Below, piece after piece: positions 1 through 7,844 of a DNA stretch of 49,314 nucleotides. The position numbers and the translations under genes were made by a program. Numbering within the stretch: position 1 is the stretch's first letter; each line of letters begins with the position of its first letter. Source of the stretch: an uncultured Clostridiaceae bacterium (GTDB taxonomy: Bacteria > Bacillota > Clostridia > TANB77 > CAG-508). The stretch spans positions 1 through 49,314 of the forward strand of contig CAMMAC010000011.1 in the NCBI GenBank assembly GCA_946493085.1, given 5' to 3'. The notes beneath the pieces were generated by a model. That model saw only the letters and a program-made list of their open reading frames with translations, was not told where the DNA came from and searched no databases.

Positions 1-706
1 CACCACCACCATGTGGGTGATCTACTGGGTTCATAACAGAACCTCTTACTGTTGGACGAATTCCCATATGTCTTGTTCTACCAGCTTTACCAATGTTTAC
101 ATTTTCATGATCTGTATTTCCTACTGTACCAATGGTTGCTCTACATCTTGTCATAACTAATCTCATTTCTCCAGATGGAAGTCTTACGTGAGCATATTTT
201 CCTTCTTTAGCCATTAATTGTGCTTCTTGTCCTGCTGCTCTTACCATTTTTCCACCTTGTCCTGGATGTAATTCAATATTATGAATCATTGTACCTACTG
301 GAATGCTTTCAATTGGCATTGCATTTCCTGGTTTAATATCTACTTTTTGTCCAGATACTACTTTGTCTCCATCTTTTAATCCTACTGGTGCTAAAATATA
401 GCTCTTTGTTCCATCTTCGTATTGGATTAATGCAATATTTGCACTTCTATTTGGATCATATTCTATACCAATTACTGTTGCTGGCATATCATCTTTCATT
501 CTTTTAAAATCAATAATTCTATATTTTTGTCTGTTTCCTCCACCTTGGTGACGAACTGTAATTCTACCATAAGAGTTTCTTCCTGCTTTCTCTTTCTTTT
601 TAGCAAGTAAAGATTTTTCAGGAGTTTTCTTTGTAATCTCTTCAAAAGTAGAAACTGTCATGTTTCTGCGGGATGGAGTTATTGGTCTAAAGTGTTTCAT
701 TCCCAT
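1..706 (-). CDS. rplB: 50S ribosomal protein L2 (partial, C-terminus off the window)
   Basis: Ribosomal protein L2 binds 23S rRNA near the peptidyl-transferase centre and helps join the subunits. The minus-strand frame opens with [17 protein letters not shown], the usual L2 N-terminus, and runs about 235 residues to the window edge through HPGQGG and the C-terminal [11 protein letters not shown]-like motif (read here as [11 protein letters not shown]). About 40 residues are missing. The ATG at 706 follows GAAAGGAAAG at a good distance. It is the fifth gene of the S10 operon, but 295 nt separate it from rplW where a few tens would be normal. Confidence 0.97.
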   Translation of the reverse strand, partial: MGMKHFRPITPSRRNMTVSTFEEITKKTPEKSLLAKKKEKAGRNSYGRITVRHQGGGNRQKYRIIDFKRMKDDMPATVIGIEYDPNRSANIALIQYEDGTKSYILAPVGLKDGDKVVSGQKVDIKPGNAMPIESIPVGTMIHNIELHPGQGGKMVRAAGQEAQLMAKEGKYAHVRLPSGEMRLVMTRCRATIGTVGNTDHENVNIGKAGRTRHMGIRPTVRGSVMNPVDHPHGGG

Positions 707-880
707 TTTTATCTTTCCTTTCTCGAATTTATAAAAACTTCATTTTGTACTACATTATGCAATACTTGTTTTTGTTAAATTCTCTTCTTAAATATATTTA
801 CGGATTTTTTCCTGCTCCATATTACAGATATTCTTTATTTTCCGAGTTATTTCTCGATAGCTTCTTCTGTTATTATAAAC

Positions 881-994
881 GGATTAAAATTAGTAGATTG
901 CTAGGCAAATTTTATCATTAATACCGGAGGTGTGCTTGTTGCACATTGAGGATTTAATGATAAAATTTAACGACGCAAGATGCTGATTTTAATT
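881..994 (-). other. large imperfect stem-loop in the rplW-rplB gap
   Basis: Inside the 295-nt gap there is a nested inverted repeat. A perfect 14-bp arm pair lies at 907-920 and 955-968, an outer 8-bp pair at 883-890 and 986-993 extends through G-U and A-U pairs to 893/983, and the apical part holds a 5-bp stem (931-935 with 941-945). It would form in the operon mRNA ahead of rplB. The remainder of the gap (707-880) is AT-rich, without a convincing ORF. It may be an autogenous regulatory site, a processing site or an inserted palindromic element; the sequence alone does not decide. Confidence 0.6.
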
Positions 995-1001
995 CGTTTT
1001 A

Positions 1002-1349
1002 CTATGCTCCCATAAATTCATCAATAGAATCCTTATACTTCTTAGTCATTTTTGTGGTTTTTCCACCTTTTGCAAGATAATTCTTTTCTTCTGGATTTGT
1101 ATCAATTGTTACAATTGCTTTTTTCCAGCTTGCAGTTGTTCCTTCATATCTTCCCATTCTTTTCTTTTTTCCTCTTACATGAATGGTATTTACTTTTAAT
1201 ACTTTTACTTCAAATAATTTTTCTACTGCTCTTGCAATATCTACTTTTGTAGCATTTTTGTTTACTTCAAATGTATATTTTCCTGCTTGTAGTTCATCAT
1301 TACTTTTTTCAGTGATTACTGGTGCAATGATAATATCTTCTGGTCTCAT
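1002..1349 (-). CDS. rplW: 50S ribosomal protein L23
   Basis: L23 sits at the polypeptide exit tunnel and is the docking site for trigger factor and SRP. The 115-residue protein begins [16 protein letters not shown] and carries the family signature [15 protein letters not shown] in the middle, the arginine/lysine loop that contacts 23S rRNA. The length is slightly above the usual 95-100 residues because of a C-terminal tail. Its ATG overlaps the stop codon of rplD (TAATG arrangement), which implies translational coupling within the S10 operon. Confidence 0.97.
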   Translation of the reverse strand: MRPEDIIIAPVITEKSNDELQAGKYTFEVNKNATKVDIARAVEKLFEVKVLKVNTIHVRGKKKRMGRYEGTTASWKKAIVTIDTNPEEKNYLAKGGKTTKMTKKYKDSIDEFMGA

Positions 1350-1972
1350 TATGCATACACCTCCTCTAATTTTTTAACGGTGTCTAGCGTAATTACTAAG
1401 TTTTTGTATTTTAATAAATCATATACATTGATAGTATTTACTAAAGTTGTTTTTACATTTTCAATGTTTCTTGCAGATTTTTGTACATTTTCATTTTTTT
1501 CTGGTAATAGTATTAATGTTTTTCCTTCTACTTTTAAGTTATTAAGAACTTTTACCATTTCTTTTGTCTTAATTTCTTTTAAGTCTAAAGCATCTACTAC
1601 TACTAATTCTTTTTCTAATACTTTTGAACTTAGCATAGATTTAATAGCTAAACGTCTTTCTTTTCTATTTACTGTATATTTGTAAGAACGAGGTTTTGGT
1701 CCTAATGCAATACCACCTTTTACCCATTGTGGTGCTCTAATAGAACCTTGTCTTGCTCTACCTGTTCCTTTTTGTCTCCATGGTTTTCTTCCTCCACCAC
1801 GAACTTCTGCTCTTGTTTTTGTACTTTGTGTACCTTGTCTTTGATTTGCTAAAAAGTTAACAAGTACACTATGTACTACTGCTTCATTTGGTTCAATACC
1901 AAAAATTTCTTCTTTAAGCTCTATTTCTTTTACTTTTTTACCTTCTACACTATATACGTCTATTTTAGGCAT
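1349..1972 (-). CDS. rplD: 50S ribosomal protein L4
   Basis: L4 is an early-assembly 23S rRNA-binding protein that lines the exit tunnel. The 207-residue frame has the extended tunnel loop [20 protein letters not shown] at about residues 60-80 and a normal C-terminal globular part. In several bacteria L4 represses its own S10 operon by binding the operon leader; a structured leader is present here upstream of rpsJ. It lies 16 nt downstream of rplC and overlaps rplW by one base. Confidence 0.97.
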   Translation of the reverse strand: MPKIDVYSVEGKKVKEIELKEEIFGIEPNEAVVHSVLVNFLANQRQGTQSTKTRAEVRGGGRKPWRQKGTGRARQGSIRAPQWVKGGIALGPKPRSYKYTVNRKERRLAIKSMLSSKVLEKELVVVDALDLKEIKTKEMVKVLNNLKVEGKTLILLPEKNENVQKSARNIENVKTTLVNTINVYDLLKYKNLVITLDTVKKLEEVYA

Positions 1973-1988
1973 TTTTCTTCCTCCTTCC

Positions 1989-2618
1989 TTATGCTTTTAC
2001 ACTTGTTTTTATTTTTAAGATAGCTCCTTTTACTCCTGGTACACTACCTTTTACTAAAATAACATTTTTGTCCATGTCTACTTTTACTACATCTAAGTTT
2101 TGAATTGTAATAGTATCTACTCCCATATGTCCTGGTAATTTTTTACCTTTGAATACTCTACCTGGTGTAGATGTTGGTCCCATAGACCCTGGTCTTCTAT
2201 GATACATAGAACCATGTCCCATTGGTCCTCTAGATTGTCCATGACGTTTAATAACACCTTGGAAACCTTTTCCTTTAGATGTACCTTGTACATCAATTTT
2301 ATCTCCTGCTGTAAAAGTATCTGCTTTAATTTCGTCTCCTACTTTATATTCTTCTGCAGAATCTACTCTAAATTCTCTTAAATGTTTTTTAGGTGTGATT
2401 CCTGCTTTTGCAAAATGTCCTTTTACAGGTTTGTTTACTTTACTTTCTTTTACTTCACCATAAGCTAATTGAATAGCATTATAGCCATCTGTTTCTATTG
2501 TTTTTACTTGAGCTATTACGTTTGGCATAGCTTCAATAATGGTTACTGGAATTACTCTTCCTTTTTCGTCGAAGATTTGTGTCATTCCTAATTTCTTTCC
2601 AATAATTACTTTTTTCAT
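1989..2618 (-). CDS. rplC: 50S ribosomal protein L3
   Basis: L3 binds near the 3' end of 23S rRNA and nucleates 50S assembly. I place the start at the ATG at 2618 ([16 protein letters not shown]), which follows ATAGGAGGAAAG; an in-frame start 15 codons upstream has no such site. The 209-residue length matches the family. The motif [22 protein letters not shown], written here only for its core [10 protein letters not shown], is the rRNA-contacting loop with the glutamine that is methylated in many bacteria. The 123-nt gap to rpsJ holds no gene. Confidence 0.96.
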   Translation of the reverse strand: MKKVIIGKKLGMTQIFDEKGRVIPVTIIEAMPNVIAQVKTIETDGYNAIQLAYGEVKESKVNKPVKGHFAKAGITPKKHLREFRVDSAEEYKVGDEIKADTFTAGDKIDVQGTSKGKGFQGVIKRHGQSRGPMGHGSMYHRRPGSMGPTSTPGRVFKGKKLPGHMGVDTITIQNLDVVKVDMDKNVILVKGSVPGVKGAILKIKTSVKA

Positions 2619-2741
2619 GTTTACTTTCCTCCTATACGTTTCACCGCATAAGTTATCTCTCAAAGATCTAACTTAACTATTGGCTGGCACTGTTTTTTCT
2701 ATGTCAGCGTGGTTACTTTTAAAATAAAAATTTTCTTCATT

Positions 2742-3068
2742 TTATAACTTAACTTCGATATCAACACCTGCTGGTAAATCAATTTTCATTAAGCTATCTA
2801 CTGTTTTTTGTGTTGGATAAAGAATGTCAATTACTCTTTTATGTGTTCTCATTTCGAATTGTTCTCTAGAATCTTTGTCTTTGTGTGGAGAACGTAAAAT
2901 AGTAATGATTTCTTTTTCTGTTGGTAATGGAATAGGACCTGATACTTTTGCTCCTGTTCTTTTAGCAGTATCTACTATTTTTTGAGCAGACTGTTCTAAA
3001 AGTTGTGAGTCGTAAGCTTTTAATCTTATTCTTACCTTTTCACTTCCTACTTTGTTTGATGTTGCCAT
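2742..3068 (-). CDS. rpsJ: 30S ribosomal protein S10 (NusE)
   Basis: S10 is a head protein of the small subunit and, as NusE, a transcription antitermination partner of NusB. The 108-residue frame contains [16 protein letters not shown] and the [19 protein letters not shown] loop, both standard. It is a few residues longer at the N-terminus than the usual 102. The ATG at 3068 is preceded by GAGGAGGG. It is the first gene of the S10 operon, behind the promoter at 3306-3334 and a leader of about 230 nt. Confidence 0.97.
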   Translation of the reverse strand: MATSNKVGSEKVRIRLKAYDSQLLEQSAQKIVDTAKRTGAKVSGPIPLPTEKEIITILRSPHKDKDSREQFEMRTHKRVIDILYPTQKTVDSLMKIDLPAGVDIEVKL

Positions 3069-3300
3069 TTTTGTTTTCCCTCCTCTTTTTTGTTGGTCGG
3101 AAGTTTTAAACGCACCCTTGTGTTTCTTTTATTACTAATAGAAAACCCCAAGTTTGCATGATAATCTTGGGATAAGTGCTTATGTGTTTTATAAAACTTA
3201 CCGCCTGGTCTAAGCCATGACATACTCCATAGAAGTTCCCTCCATCCCTTGCTTCTGCAAGGTTGTAGCCACATTCTACTTCATCGCTTTTTAACATGCG
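3069..3300 (-). promoter_or_regulatory. structured 5' leader of the S10 operon
   Basis: About 230 nt separate the promoter from rpsJ. Read as RNA, the leader has a perfect CCUUGC-AGAA-GCAAGG hairpin early on, a GC-richer middle with possible long-range pairing, and a late hairpin CCCAAG...CUUGGG (around 3141-3170) followed by GUUUUCUAUU, which looks like a weak attenuator. S10 operons of Firmicutes are known to carry L4-responsive leaders; assignment to that class is inference. Short ORFs cross this leader but lack good start sites. Confidence 0.55.
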
Positions 3301-3305
3301 GATAT

Positions 3306-3334
3306 ATTATATAACGGATTTACTGAAAAGTCAA
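3306..3334 (-). promoter_or_regulatory. sigma-A promoter of the S10 operon
   Basis: Minus strand: -35 TTGACT at 3334-3329, exactly 17 bp, -10 TATAAT at 3311-3306. Near-consensus, as expected for a ribosomal operon. It diverges from the plus-strand promoter at 3352-3380. Confidence 0.85.
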
Positions 3335-3351
3335 CGCTTTTTTGTAAAAAT

Positions 3352-3380
3352 TTGATTTTTATGGTAATTTGTTGTATAAT
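3352..3380 (+). promoter_or_regulatory. sigma-A promoter for the small gene at 3433
   Basis: Plus strand: -35 TTGATT (3352-3357), 17-bp spacer, -10 TATAAT (3375-3380), about 50 nt before the gene's start codon. Confidence 0.75.
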
Positions 3381-3432
3381 AGTAATGAGGTAGTTTTTTG
3401 CTACTAATATATATTGAAAAGGAGATTGCAAC

Positions 3433-3666
3433 ATGAAGAGAGAATGTGATCTGAAAGAATATGGTTTTCTCGCTATTCTTCCTAGTGAAGATGAGCAGAC
3501 ACGGGAAGCACTACTCCATTTGGCATACGAGCAGGCAGTGTTTGCTTATGCCAATGGTAGTGAAGATTCTTTGACTTTAAAGTCAAAGAGTCGAGAGGCT
3601 ATCCAACGTCTCAGGGAAGAGATTAAATCTCATAACTTAGATGTTGTGATAAAAAAACTCCCGTAA
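3433..3666 (+). CDS. small hypothetical protein, 77 aa
   Basis: I do not recognise this family. The 77-residue product is charged and predicted helical (LLHLAYEQAVFAYANGSEDS then SREAIQRLREEIKSHNLD), with no signal peptide or membrane segment. It has its own promoter, an AAAAGGAG ribosome site 9 nt before ATG, and a strong terminator directly after the stop, so it is a real monocistronic gene. Codon use is more GC-rich than the surrounding genes (cgg, cgt, ctc, cag), which may hint at a different origin or higher expression. Confidence 0.7.
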   Translation: MKRECDLKEYGFLAILPSEDEQTREALLHLAYEQAVFAYANGSEDSLTLKSKSREAIQRLREEIKSHNLDVVIKKLP

Positions 3667-3674
3667 ACTCCTTT

Positions 3675-3707
3675 CCCCCACACATGCAGTACCGTGTGGG
3701 GGTTTTT
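3675..3707 (+). terminator. Rho-independent terminator
   Basis: Nine-base-pair GC-rich stem CCCCCACAC/GTGTGGGGG with a 10-nt loop followed by five T residues. It ends the small gene before it. Confidence 0.93.
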
Positions 3708-3713
3708 CTTGTC

Positions 3714-3742
3714 TTGACAATCTTCCTTTTAAAACATAAAAT
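3714..3742 (+). promoter_or_regulatory. promoter of pepV
   Basis: -35 TTGACA (3714-3719), 17 bp, -10 TAAAAT (3737-3742), immediately after the terminator and about 40 nt before the pepV ATG. Confidence 0.75.
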
Positions 3743-3782
3743 CAAAAAAACAAGCATATCTTATAATATAGGAGGTATTGAT

Positions 3783-5240
3783 ATGTTCGAAAATTACATT
3801 TATTCTCAAAAACAAAATATCATTAGTAACGTTTGTGATTTAATTACTTATCCTAGTATTTCAGAGGAAAGTGAAAATACGCATTTTCCTTTTGGAAAGG
3901 ATTGTAGTGATTGTTTAAAATATTTTCTAAATTTAGCTTCTTCTCTTGGTTTTCGTACCAAAAATGTAGATGGCTATTGTGGCTATGCAGAATTTGGAGA
4001 AGGAGAAGAAATTGTTGGTATTGTTGGGCATTTAGATGTTGTTCCTGCTAAAGAAGAGGATTGGAGCTATTCTCCCTTCACTCCTACTGTTTACAAAAAT
4101 CGTATTTATGGTAGAGGTGCTATAGACGATAAAGGTCCTATGGTGGCTAGTTTATATGCTATGAAAGCTGTTATGGAATATTTGCAAACCTCTCATATTC
4201 CTTTGAAGAAACGTATTCGTCTTATTGTAGGTCTTAATGAAGAAAAAGATTGGAAATGCATTTCTTATTATAAGGAACATGAGGAATTTCCTACCATCGG
4301 ATTTAGCCCTGATGCTGACTTTCCTTGTATTTATGCAGAAAAAGGAGTGCTTTCTATTCTATTAAAACAAGATTTAAGTAATCTTACTTTCTCTAAAAAA
4401 TTTCCTTTTGGCATCTCTGCTTCTTTACCTATAGAGATAGAATCTTTGGAATGTCAAAATAATGCTATCAATGTAGTTCCTGAAATAGCTACTTGTATTT
4501 TGAAATTGCAAAAAAATCTAAATGCTTCTTCTGTGATTACTGCTTTAAAAAAGCAAATTGACCACTATGATTATGATATGGATTTATATAAAGTAGATGA
4601 TACCCATATTAAAATCACCTCCTATGGTATTTCTGCACACAGTGCGCATCCAGAGTTAGGTCAAAATGCTATTAGTAAGTTACTTTGTGCCATCAATGAT
4701 GTATTACTGATGCACCATGTCTCTATCCCACTACTTTCCACCTTTTGTACTTTTATTGGGGATGATTACACAGGAAAAGGTTTAAAATTGGACTTAAAAG
4801 ATGAATCTGGCTCTCTTACTTTAAATACTGCTCAATGTTATATAAAAGACAACTTCCTTTGCATTGGTATCAATTTCAGAATTCCTGTTACCTATTCTTC
4901 TAAGACGGTATTGCAAACTTTTACGCAAACCTTTGCTGAAAAAGGAATAGAAATTTCTGTCATGCAAGATATGGCACCATTGTTTATAGACAAAGAAAAT
5001 CCTCTGGTTAGCAAATTATGTCATACTTTTAACGAAACTTGTGGGGCTTCTTTTTCTCCATTAGCTATTGGTGGAGCTACTTATAGTAGGGCTTTTCCTA
5101 ACATGATTTCTTTTGGTATGAATTTTCCAGGAGATAAAGACCTGTGCCATCAAGTGGATGAATTTGTGGATATTGATAAATTACTGTTATCTACGAATAT
5201 TTACGCAAAAGCAATTTATGAATTGTCCGTGGGTGAATAA
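3783..5240 (+). CDS. pepV: M20 family dipeptidase PepV (Xaa-His/beta-Ala dipeptidase type)
   Basis: A dizinc aminopeptidase that cleaves dipeptides in the cytoplasm. I use the ATG at 3783 (MFENYIYSQKQ), which follows ATAGGAGG; the open frame extends upstream but through promoter and terminator. The 485-residue length fits PepV (about 470). Zinc ligands and catalytic residues are visible: H83 and D85 in GHLDVVP, D116 in GRGAIDDKGP, general base E153 with E154 in GLNEEKDWKC, D177 in GFSPDADFP, and the C-terminal His in CHQVDEF. The N in LNEE replaces the D often seen in this family. Monocistronic by its own promoter; no clear terminator before 5300. Confidence 0.92.
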   Translation: MFENYIYSQKQNIISNVCDLITYPSISEESENTHFPFGKDCSDCLKYFLNLASSLGFRTKNVDGYCGYAEFGEGEEIVGIVGHLDVVPAKEEDWSYSPFTPTVYKNRIYGRGAIDDKGPMVASLYAMKAVMEYLQTSHIPLKKRIRLIVGLNEEKDWKCISYYKEHEEFPTIGFSPDADFPCIYAEKGVLSILLKQDLSNLTFSKKFPFGISASLPIEIESLECQNNAINVVPEIATCILKLQKNLNASSVITALKKQIDHYDYDMDLYKVDDTHIKITSYGISAHSAHPELGQNAISKLLCAINDVLLMHHVSIPLLSTFCTFIGDDYTGKGLKLDLKDESGSLTLNTAQCYIKDNFLCIGINFRIPVTYSSKTVLQTFTQTFAEKGIEISVMQDMAPLFIDKENPLVSKLCHTFNETCGASFSPLAIGGATYSRAFPNMISFGMNFPGDKDLCHQVDEFVDIDKLLLSTNIYAKAIYELSVGE

Positions 5241-5335
5241 GATACCTCGCTTAGAAAAATTTTTCATTTTCCTCTTGTTCTTTTTTTACAATTATGGTAA
5301 ACTAGATATATCTTGTGCATAAGGAGGTATTTCTT

Positions 5336-5719
5336 ATGAAAAAAGTTATTATAGCAGAGTTACGGACAGAAGATTGGGTAAATACTGGATTTATACTCAT
5401 AGAGGATATTGTAGAATCTGGAAAAAAGGAAAAAAAGATATCTGGTCTATTTACCAATGACCTTGTATTTTTCTATCCACGGGAAAATTTCTTTCAAGTA
5501 GATATTTACTTTTGCCAAGAAGATAGTTTTGGCTATATAGTAAGAAATTTCTATTTGTATGAAAGTTTTTTGGAGGAAAATTCCACCTATCTACTAGTAG
5601 ATTCAAAAGATATCCATTCTTCTTTATCCTTAACTTTAAACTTTACTAGTAACTTTCCTTACAATGAACTGGCTGAGGAAATTCAAGCCAGAAGAAAGCG
5701 CTACCCTATTTTAGGGTAG
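5336..5719 (+). CDS. hypothetical protein, 127 aa
   Basis: I do not recognise the family. The start is the ATG at 5336 (MKKVIIAELRTEDWVN), which has AAGGAGG at the right distance; an in-frame ATG seven codons upstream lies before that site. The product is soluble, acidic and rich in aromatic residues (FTNDLVFFYPRENFFQVDIYFC), consistent with a small beta-rich fold, with no signal peptide. It stands alone between pepV and a bidirectional terminator. The last codons and stop are inside a CTACCC/GGGTAG hairpin (5701-5719). Confidence 0.65.
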   Translation: MKKVIIAELRTEDWVNTGFILIEDIVESGKKEKKISGLFTNDLVFFYPRENFFQVDIYFCQEDSFGYIVRNFYLYESFLEENSTYLLVDSKDIHSSLSLTLNFTSNFPYNELAEEIQARRKRYPILG

Positions 5720-5745
5720 CAAGCTATATTTCAATGAAATATGCC

Positions 5746-5790
5746 AAAAAAGACTTCACTTTTGTAAAACTTAAAGTGAAGTCTTTTACT
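5746..5790. terminator. bidirectional terminator between the 127-aa gene and spoVG
   Basis: Perfect 15-bp stem (5748-5762 with 5773-5787) with a 10-nt loop. T-rich flanks on both strands let it end the plus-strand gene and, on the minus strand, spoVG. Confidence 0.92.
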
Positions 5791-5808
5791 TTTCTTTTCT
5801 TATTTATA

Positions 5809-6090
5809 TTATTCTGCTGATTCTGAAGTTTCCTCAGTTTCTGGAGCTTCATAAGCTTCTAATATAGCTTTTTGAATTTTCTCTCTTGTCTCAGCGTTGA
5901 TTGGATGAGCTATATCCTTGAATTCTCCGTTTGGAGTTTTTCTGCTTGGCATAGCAATAAATAATCCATTTTGGCTTTCGATAACTTTAATATCGTGTAC
6001 TACGAATTCATTATCGAATGTTACAGAAGCAACAGCTTTCATTCTGTTTTCTGAATTTACTTTTCTTAAACGTACATCTGTTATTTGCAT
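5809..6090 (-). CDS. spoVG: septation/stage V sporulation regulator SpoVG
   Basis: SpoVG is a small nucleic-acid-binding regulator that influences septation, sporulation and other processes in Firmicutes. The true start is the ATG at 6090 ([11 protein letters not shown]), behind GGAAAGAGGTG; the frame runs 23 codons further upstream without a site. The 93 residues include [20 protein letters not shown] and the signature [18 protein letters not shown], which makes the family assignment secure. The C-terminus is an acidic glutamate/threonine tail. In Bacillus the gene is controlled by sigma-H and AbrB; here a perfect dyad lies 32-53 bp upstream. Confidence 0.96.
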   Translation of the reverse strand: MQITDVRLRKVNSENRMKAVASVTFDNEFVVHDIKVIESQNGLFIAMPSRKTPNGEFKDIAHPINAETREKIQKAILEAYEAPETEETSESAE

Positions 6091-6121
6091 TTGAGCACCT
6101 CTTTCCAATTGTTTTAAATAT

Positions 6122-6143
6122 TTGTACATTTTCTTATGTACAA
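6122..6143. promoter_or_regulatory. perfect dyad upstream of spoVG
   Basis: TTGTACAT-6 nt-ATGTACAA, an exact 8-bp inverted repeat, 32 bp upstream of the spoVG ATG. It could be a regulator binding site or a leader hairpin; it has no T-tract suited to termination. Confidence 0.5.
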
Positions 6144-6289
6144 TAATATTATTCGTCAAAAAAAAATTTTTTCCTTCTTGTTTTTACAATTTTTCTAAAC
6201 AATTTTTTAAAAGCTTTCTTTCCACTTATAGGATATACACTTTTTTTCAAAAAAATACATATAATGGAGTATAACTTTTGTAAAATGTA

Positions 6290-6318
6290 TTGAATTTTGG
6301 GGCAAAAAATTATATAAT
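6290..6318 (+). promoter_or_regulatory. promoter of murC
   Basis: -35 TTGAAT (6290-6295), 17 bp, -10 TATAAT (6313-6318), about 54 nt before the GTG start. Confidence 0.7.
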
Positions 6319-6371
6319 TCCATAATGAATTAACAAGATGCTTTAAGAATTTAAAAGGAGTGTGTTTTACT

Positions 6372-7766
6372 GTGGCACATATAGAAGAGTTAAGAAGATA
6401 TAAACGTGTGCATATGATAGGTATTGGCGGTGTTAGTATGAGCGGCATCGCAGAAATTCTAAAACATTGGGGATTTTCTATTACTGGTTCTGATTGTGCA
6501 GAATCCGAAATTACAGAGAAATTAAAGAAAGACGGTATTCCTATCGTCATTGGTCATGATGTTTCCCTTGTTTCTCAAGCAGATATTGTAGTATATACAG
6601 CTGCCATTCAAAAAACAGACGAAGAATTAGTAAAGGCAAAAGAATTAGATATTCCTACTATTGAAAGAGCTGATTTTTTAGGTTTACTTACAAAAGCTTT
6701 TGACGATACTATTTGTGTTTCTGGAACACATGGAAAAACAACCACTACTTCTATGGTCTCTATGTGTTTTTTAGAAGCTGGTTTAGACCCTTCTATTCAA
6801 GTAGGTGCTACATTAAAAGCTATTGATGGCAATTATAGAATTGGTAATAGCGATTATTTTATTATTGAAGCATGCGAATATGTAGAAAGTTTCTTAAAAT
6901 TTTATCCTAAGTCTGAAATTATTTTAAATATAGACGATGACCATTTAGACTATTTTAAAAACATGGATAATATTTTTAAAGCCTTTATCAAATATGTAAA
7001 GTTATTACCTAAAAATGGTTTATTAGTGCTAAATTCAGATAATTCCTATTGTGTACAACTTCCTAAATATACCACAGCTAAAGTTGTTACCTATGGTATT
7101 GATAACGAAAAAGCAAATTACATAGCTCGTAATATTACTTTTGATAAAAATGGATTTGCTCACTTTGATGTTTATCATAATAATTATTTTTATGCTTCTA
7201 TTGTATTATCTATTCCTGGTGAACACAATGTATCTAATGCACTTGCTTGCATCGCTTTATGCGATAACTATGGCTTAGATAAAGCAGATATCAAGGAGGC
7301 ACTTCGTAAATATACAGGCGCTCATAGAAGATTTGAGTTTGTAGGACAATATAATGGTGCTAGTATTTACGACGATTATGGTCATCATCCTACAGAAATA
7401 AAAGCTACGGCTTTAGCATTAAAGAAAAAGCAATATCATCATTCTTGGGTAGTATTTCAACCACATACCTATAGTAGAACAAAAACTCATTTAAATGAGT
7501 TTGCTACTGTACTAACCAATTTTGATAACATTATTGTAACAGATATTTATGCTGCCAGAGAATCGGATACTTATGGCGTTACAGCAAAAGATATTGTAGA
7601 TAAAATTACAGAGACTGGTAGAAAAGCCTACTATCTTCCAGATTTTGAAAGTATTATTCAATTTCTAAAACAGCATGTAGAAAAAGATGACATTATTCTT
7701 ACATTAGGAGCTGGAACTATTACCAATATCGGTCCAATGCTTTTACAAGCTGAAAAAAGCAAATAA
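6372..7766 (+). CDS. murC: UDP-N-acetylmuramate--L-alanine ligase
   Basis: MurC adds L-alanine to UDP-MurNAc in the cytoplasmic phase of peptidoglycan synthesis, using ATP. The GTG at 6372 is chosen because AAAAGGAG (6353-6360) overlaps the earlier GTG at 6360. The 464 residues show the N-terminal UDP-binding GIGGVSMSGIAEIL (about 17-30), the P-loop GTHGKTTTT (about 118-126), DDDHLDYF in the central domain and the C-terminal DDYGHHPTEIKAT plus PHTYSRT. Length and domain order are normal. Monocistronic, between its own promoter and a terminator, opposite spoVG. Confidence 0.97.
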   Translation: MAHIEELRRYKRVHMIGIGGVSMSGIAEILKHWGFSITGSDCAESEITEKLKKDGIPIVIGHDVSLVSQADIVVYTAAIQKTDEELVKAKELDIPTIERADFLGLLTKAFDDTICVSGTHGKTTTTSMVSMCFLEAGLDPSIQVGATLKAIDGNYRIGNSDYFIIEACEYVESFLKFYPKSEIILNIDDDHLDYFKNMDNIFKAFIKYVKLLPKNGLLVLNSDNSYCVQLPKYTTAKVVTYGIDNEKANYIARNITFDKNGFAHFDVYHNNYFYASIVLSIPGEHNVSNALACIALCDNYGLDKADIKEALRKYTGAHRRFEFVGQYNGASIYDDYGHHPTEIKATALALKKKQYHHSWVVFQPHTYSRTKTHLNEFATVLTNFDNIIVTDIYAARESDTYGVTAKDIVDKITETGRKAYYLPDFESIIQFLKQHVEKDDIILTLGAGTITNIGPMLLQAEKSK

Positions 7767-7772
7767 AAATAT

Positions 7773-7815
7773 CCAAAAGTCCCACCTATTTTTATTATTG
7801 GTGAGACTTTTTTGG
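7773..7815. terminator. terminator after murC, probably bidirectional
   Basis: Interrupted stem: AAAAGTC (7775-7781) with GACTTTT, then a CC/GA mismatch, then ACC/GGT closing an AT loop, followed by T residues. It separates murC from the convergent spoIVB. Confidence 0.8.
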
Positions 7816-7844
7816 AATATGGGATATCTATTAAGGGACATTTT

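Noticed and set aside
1052-2381. Plus-strand frames opposite rplW, rplD and rplC
   Set aside because: Antisense shadows of strongly conserved ribosomal genes, rich in Phe/Leu/Ser as expected from reversed AT-rich codons.
3106-3297. Minus-strand reading frames of 63 and 75 codons inside the S10 leader
   Set aside because: They lie between the promoter and rpsJ, overlap the hairpins, and lack a good ribosome site; the region is better read as structured leader RNA.
6149-6550. Minus-strand reading frame of 133 codons across the murC start
   Set aside because: It overlaps murC in the antisense direction, lacks a ribosome site and has composition of a shadow frame.
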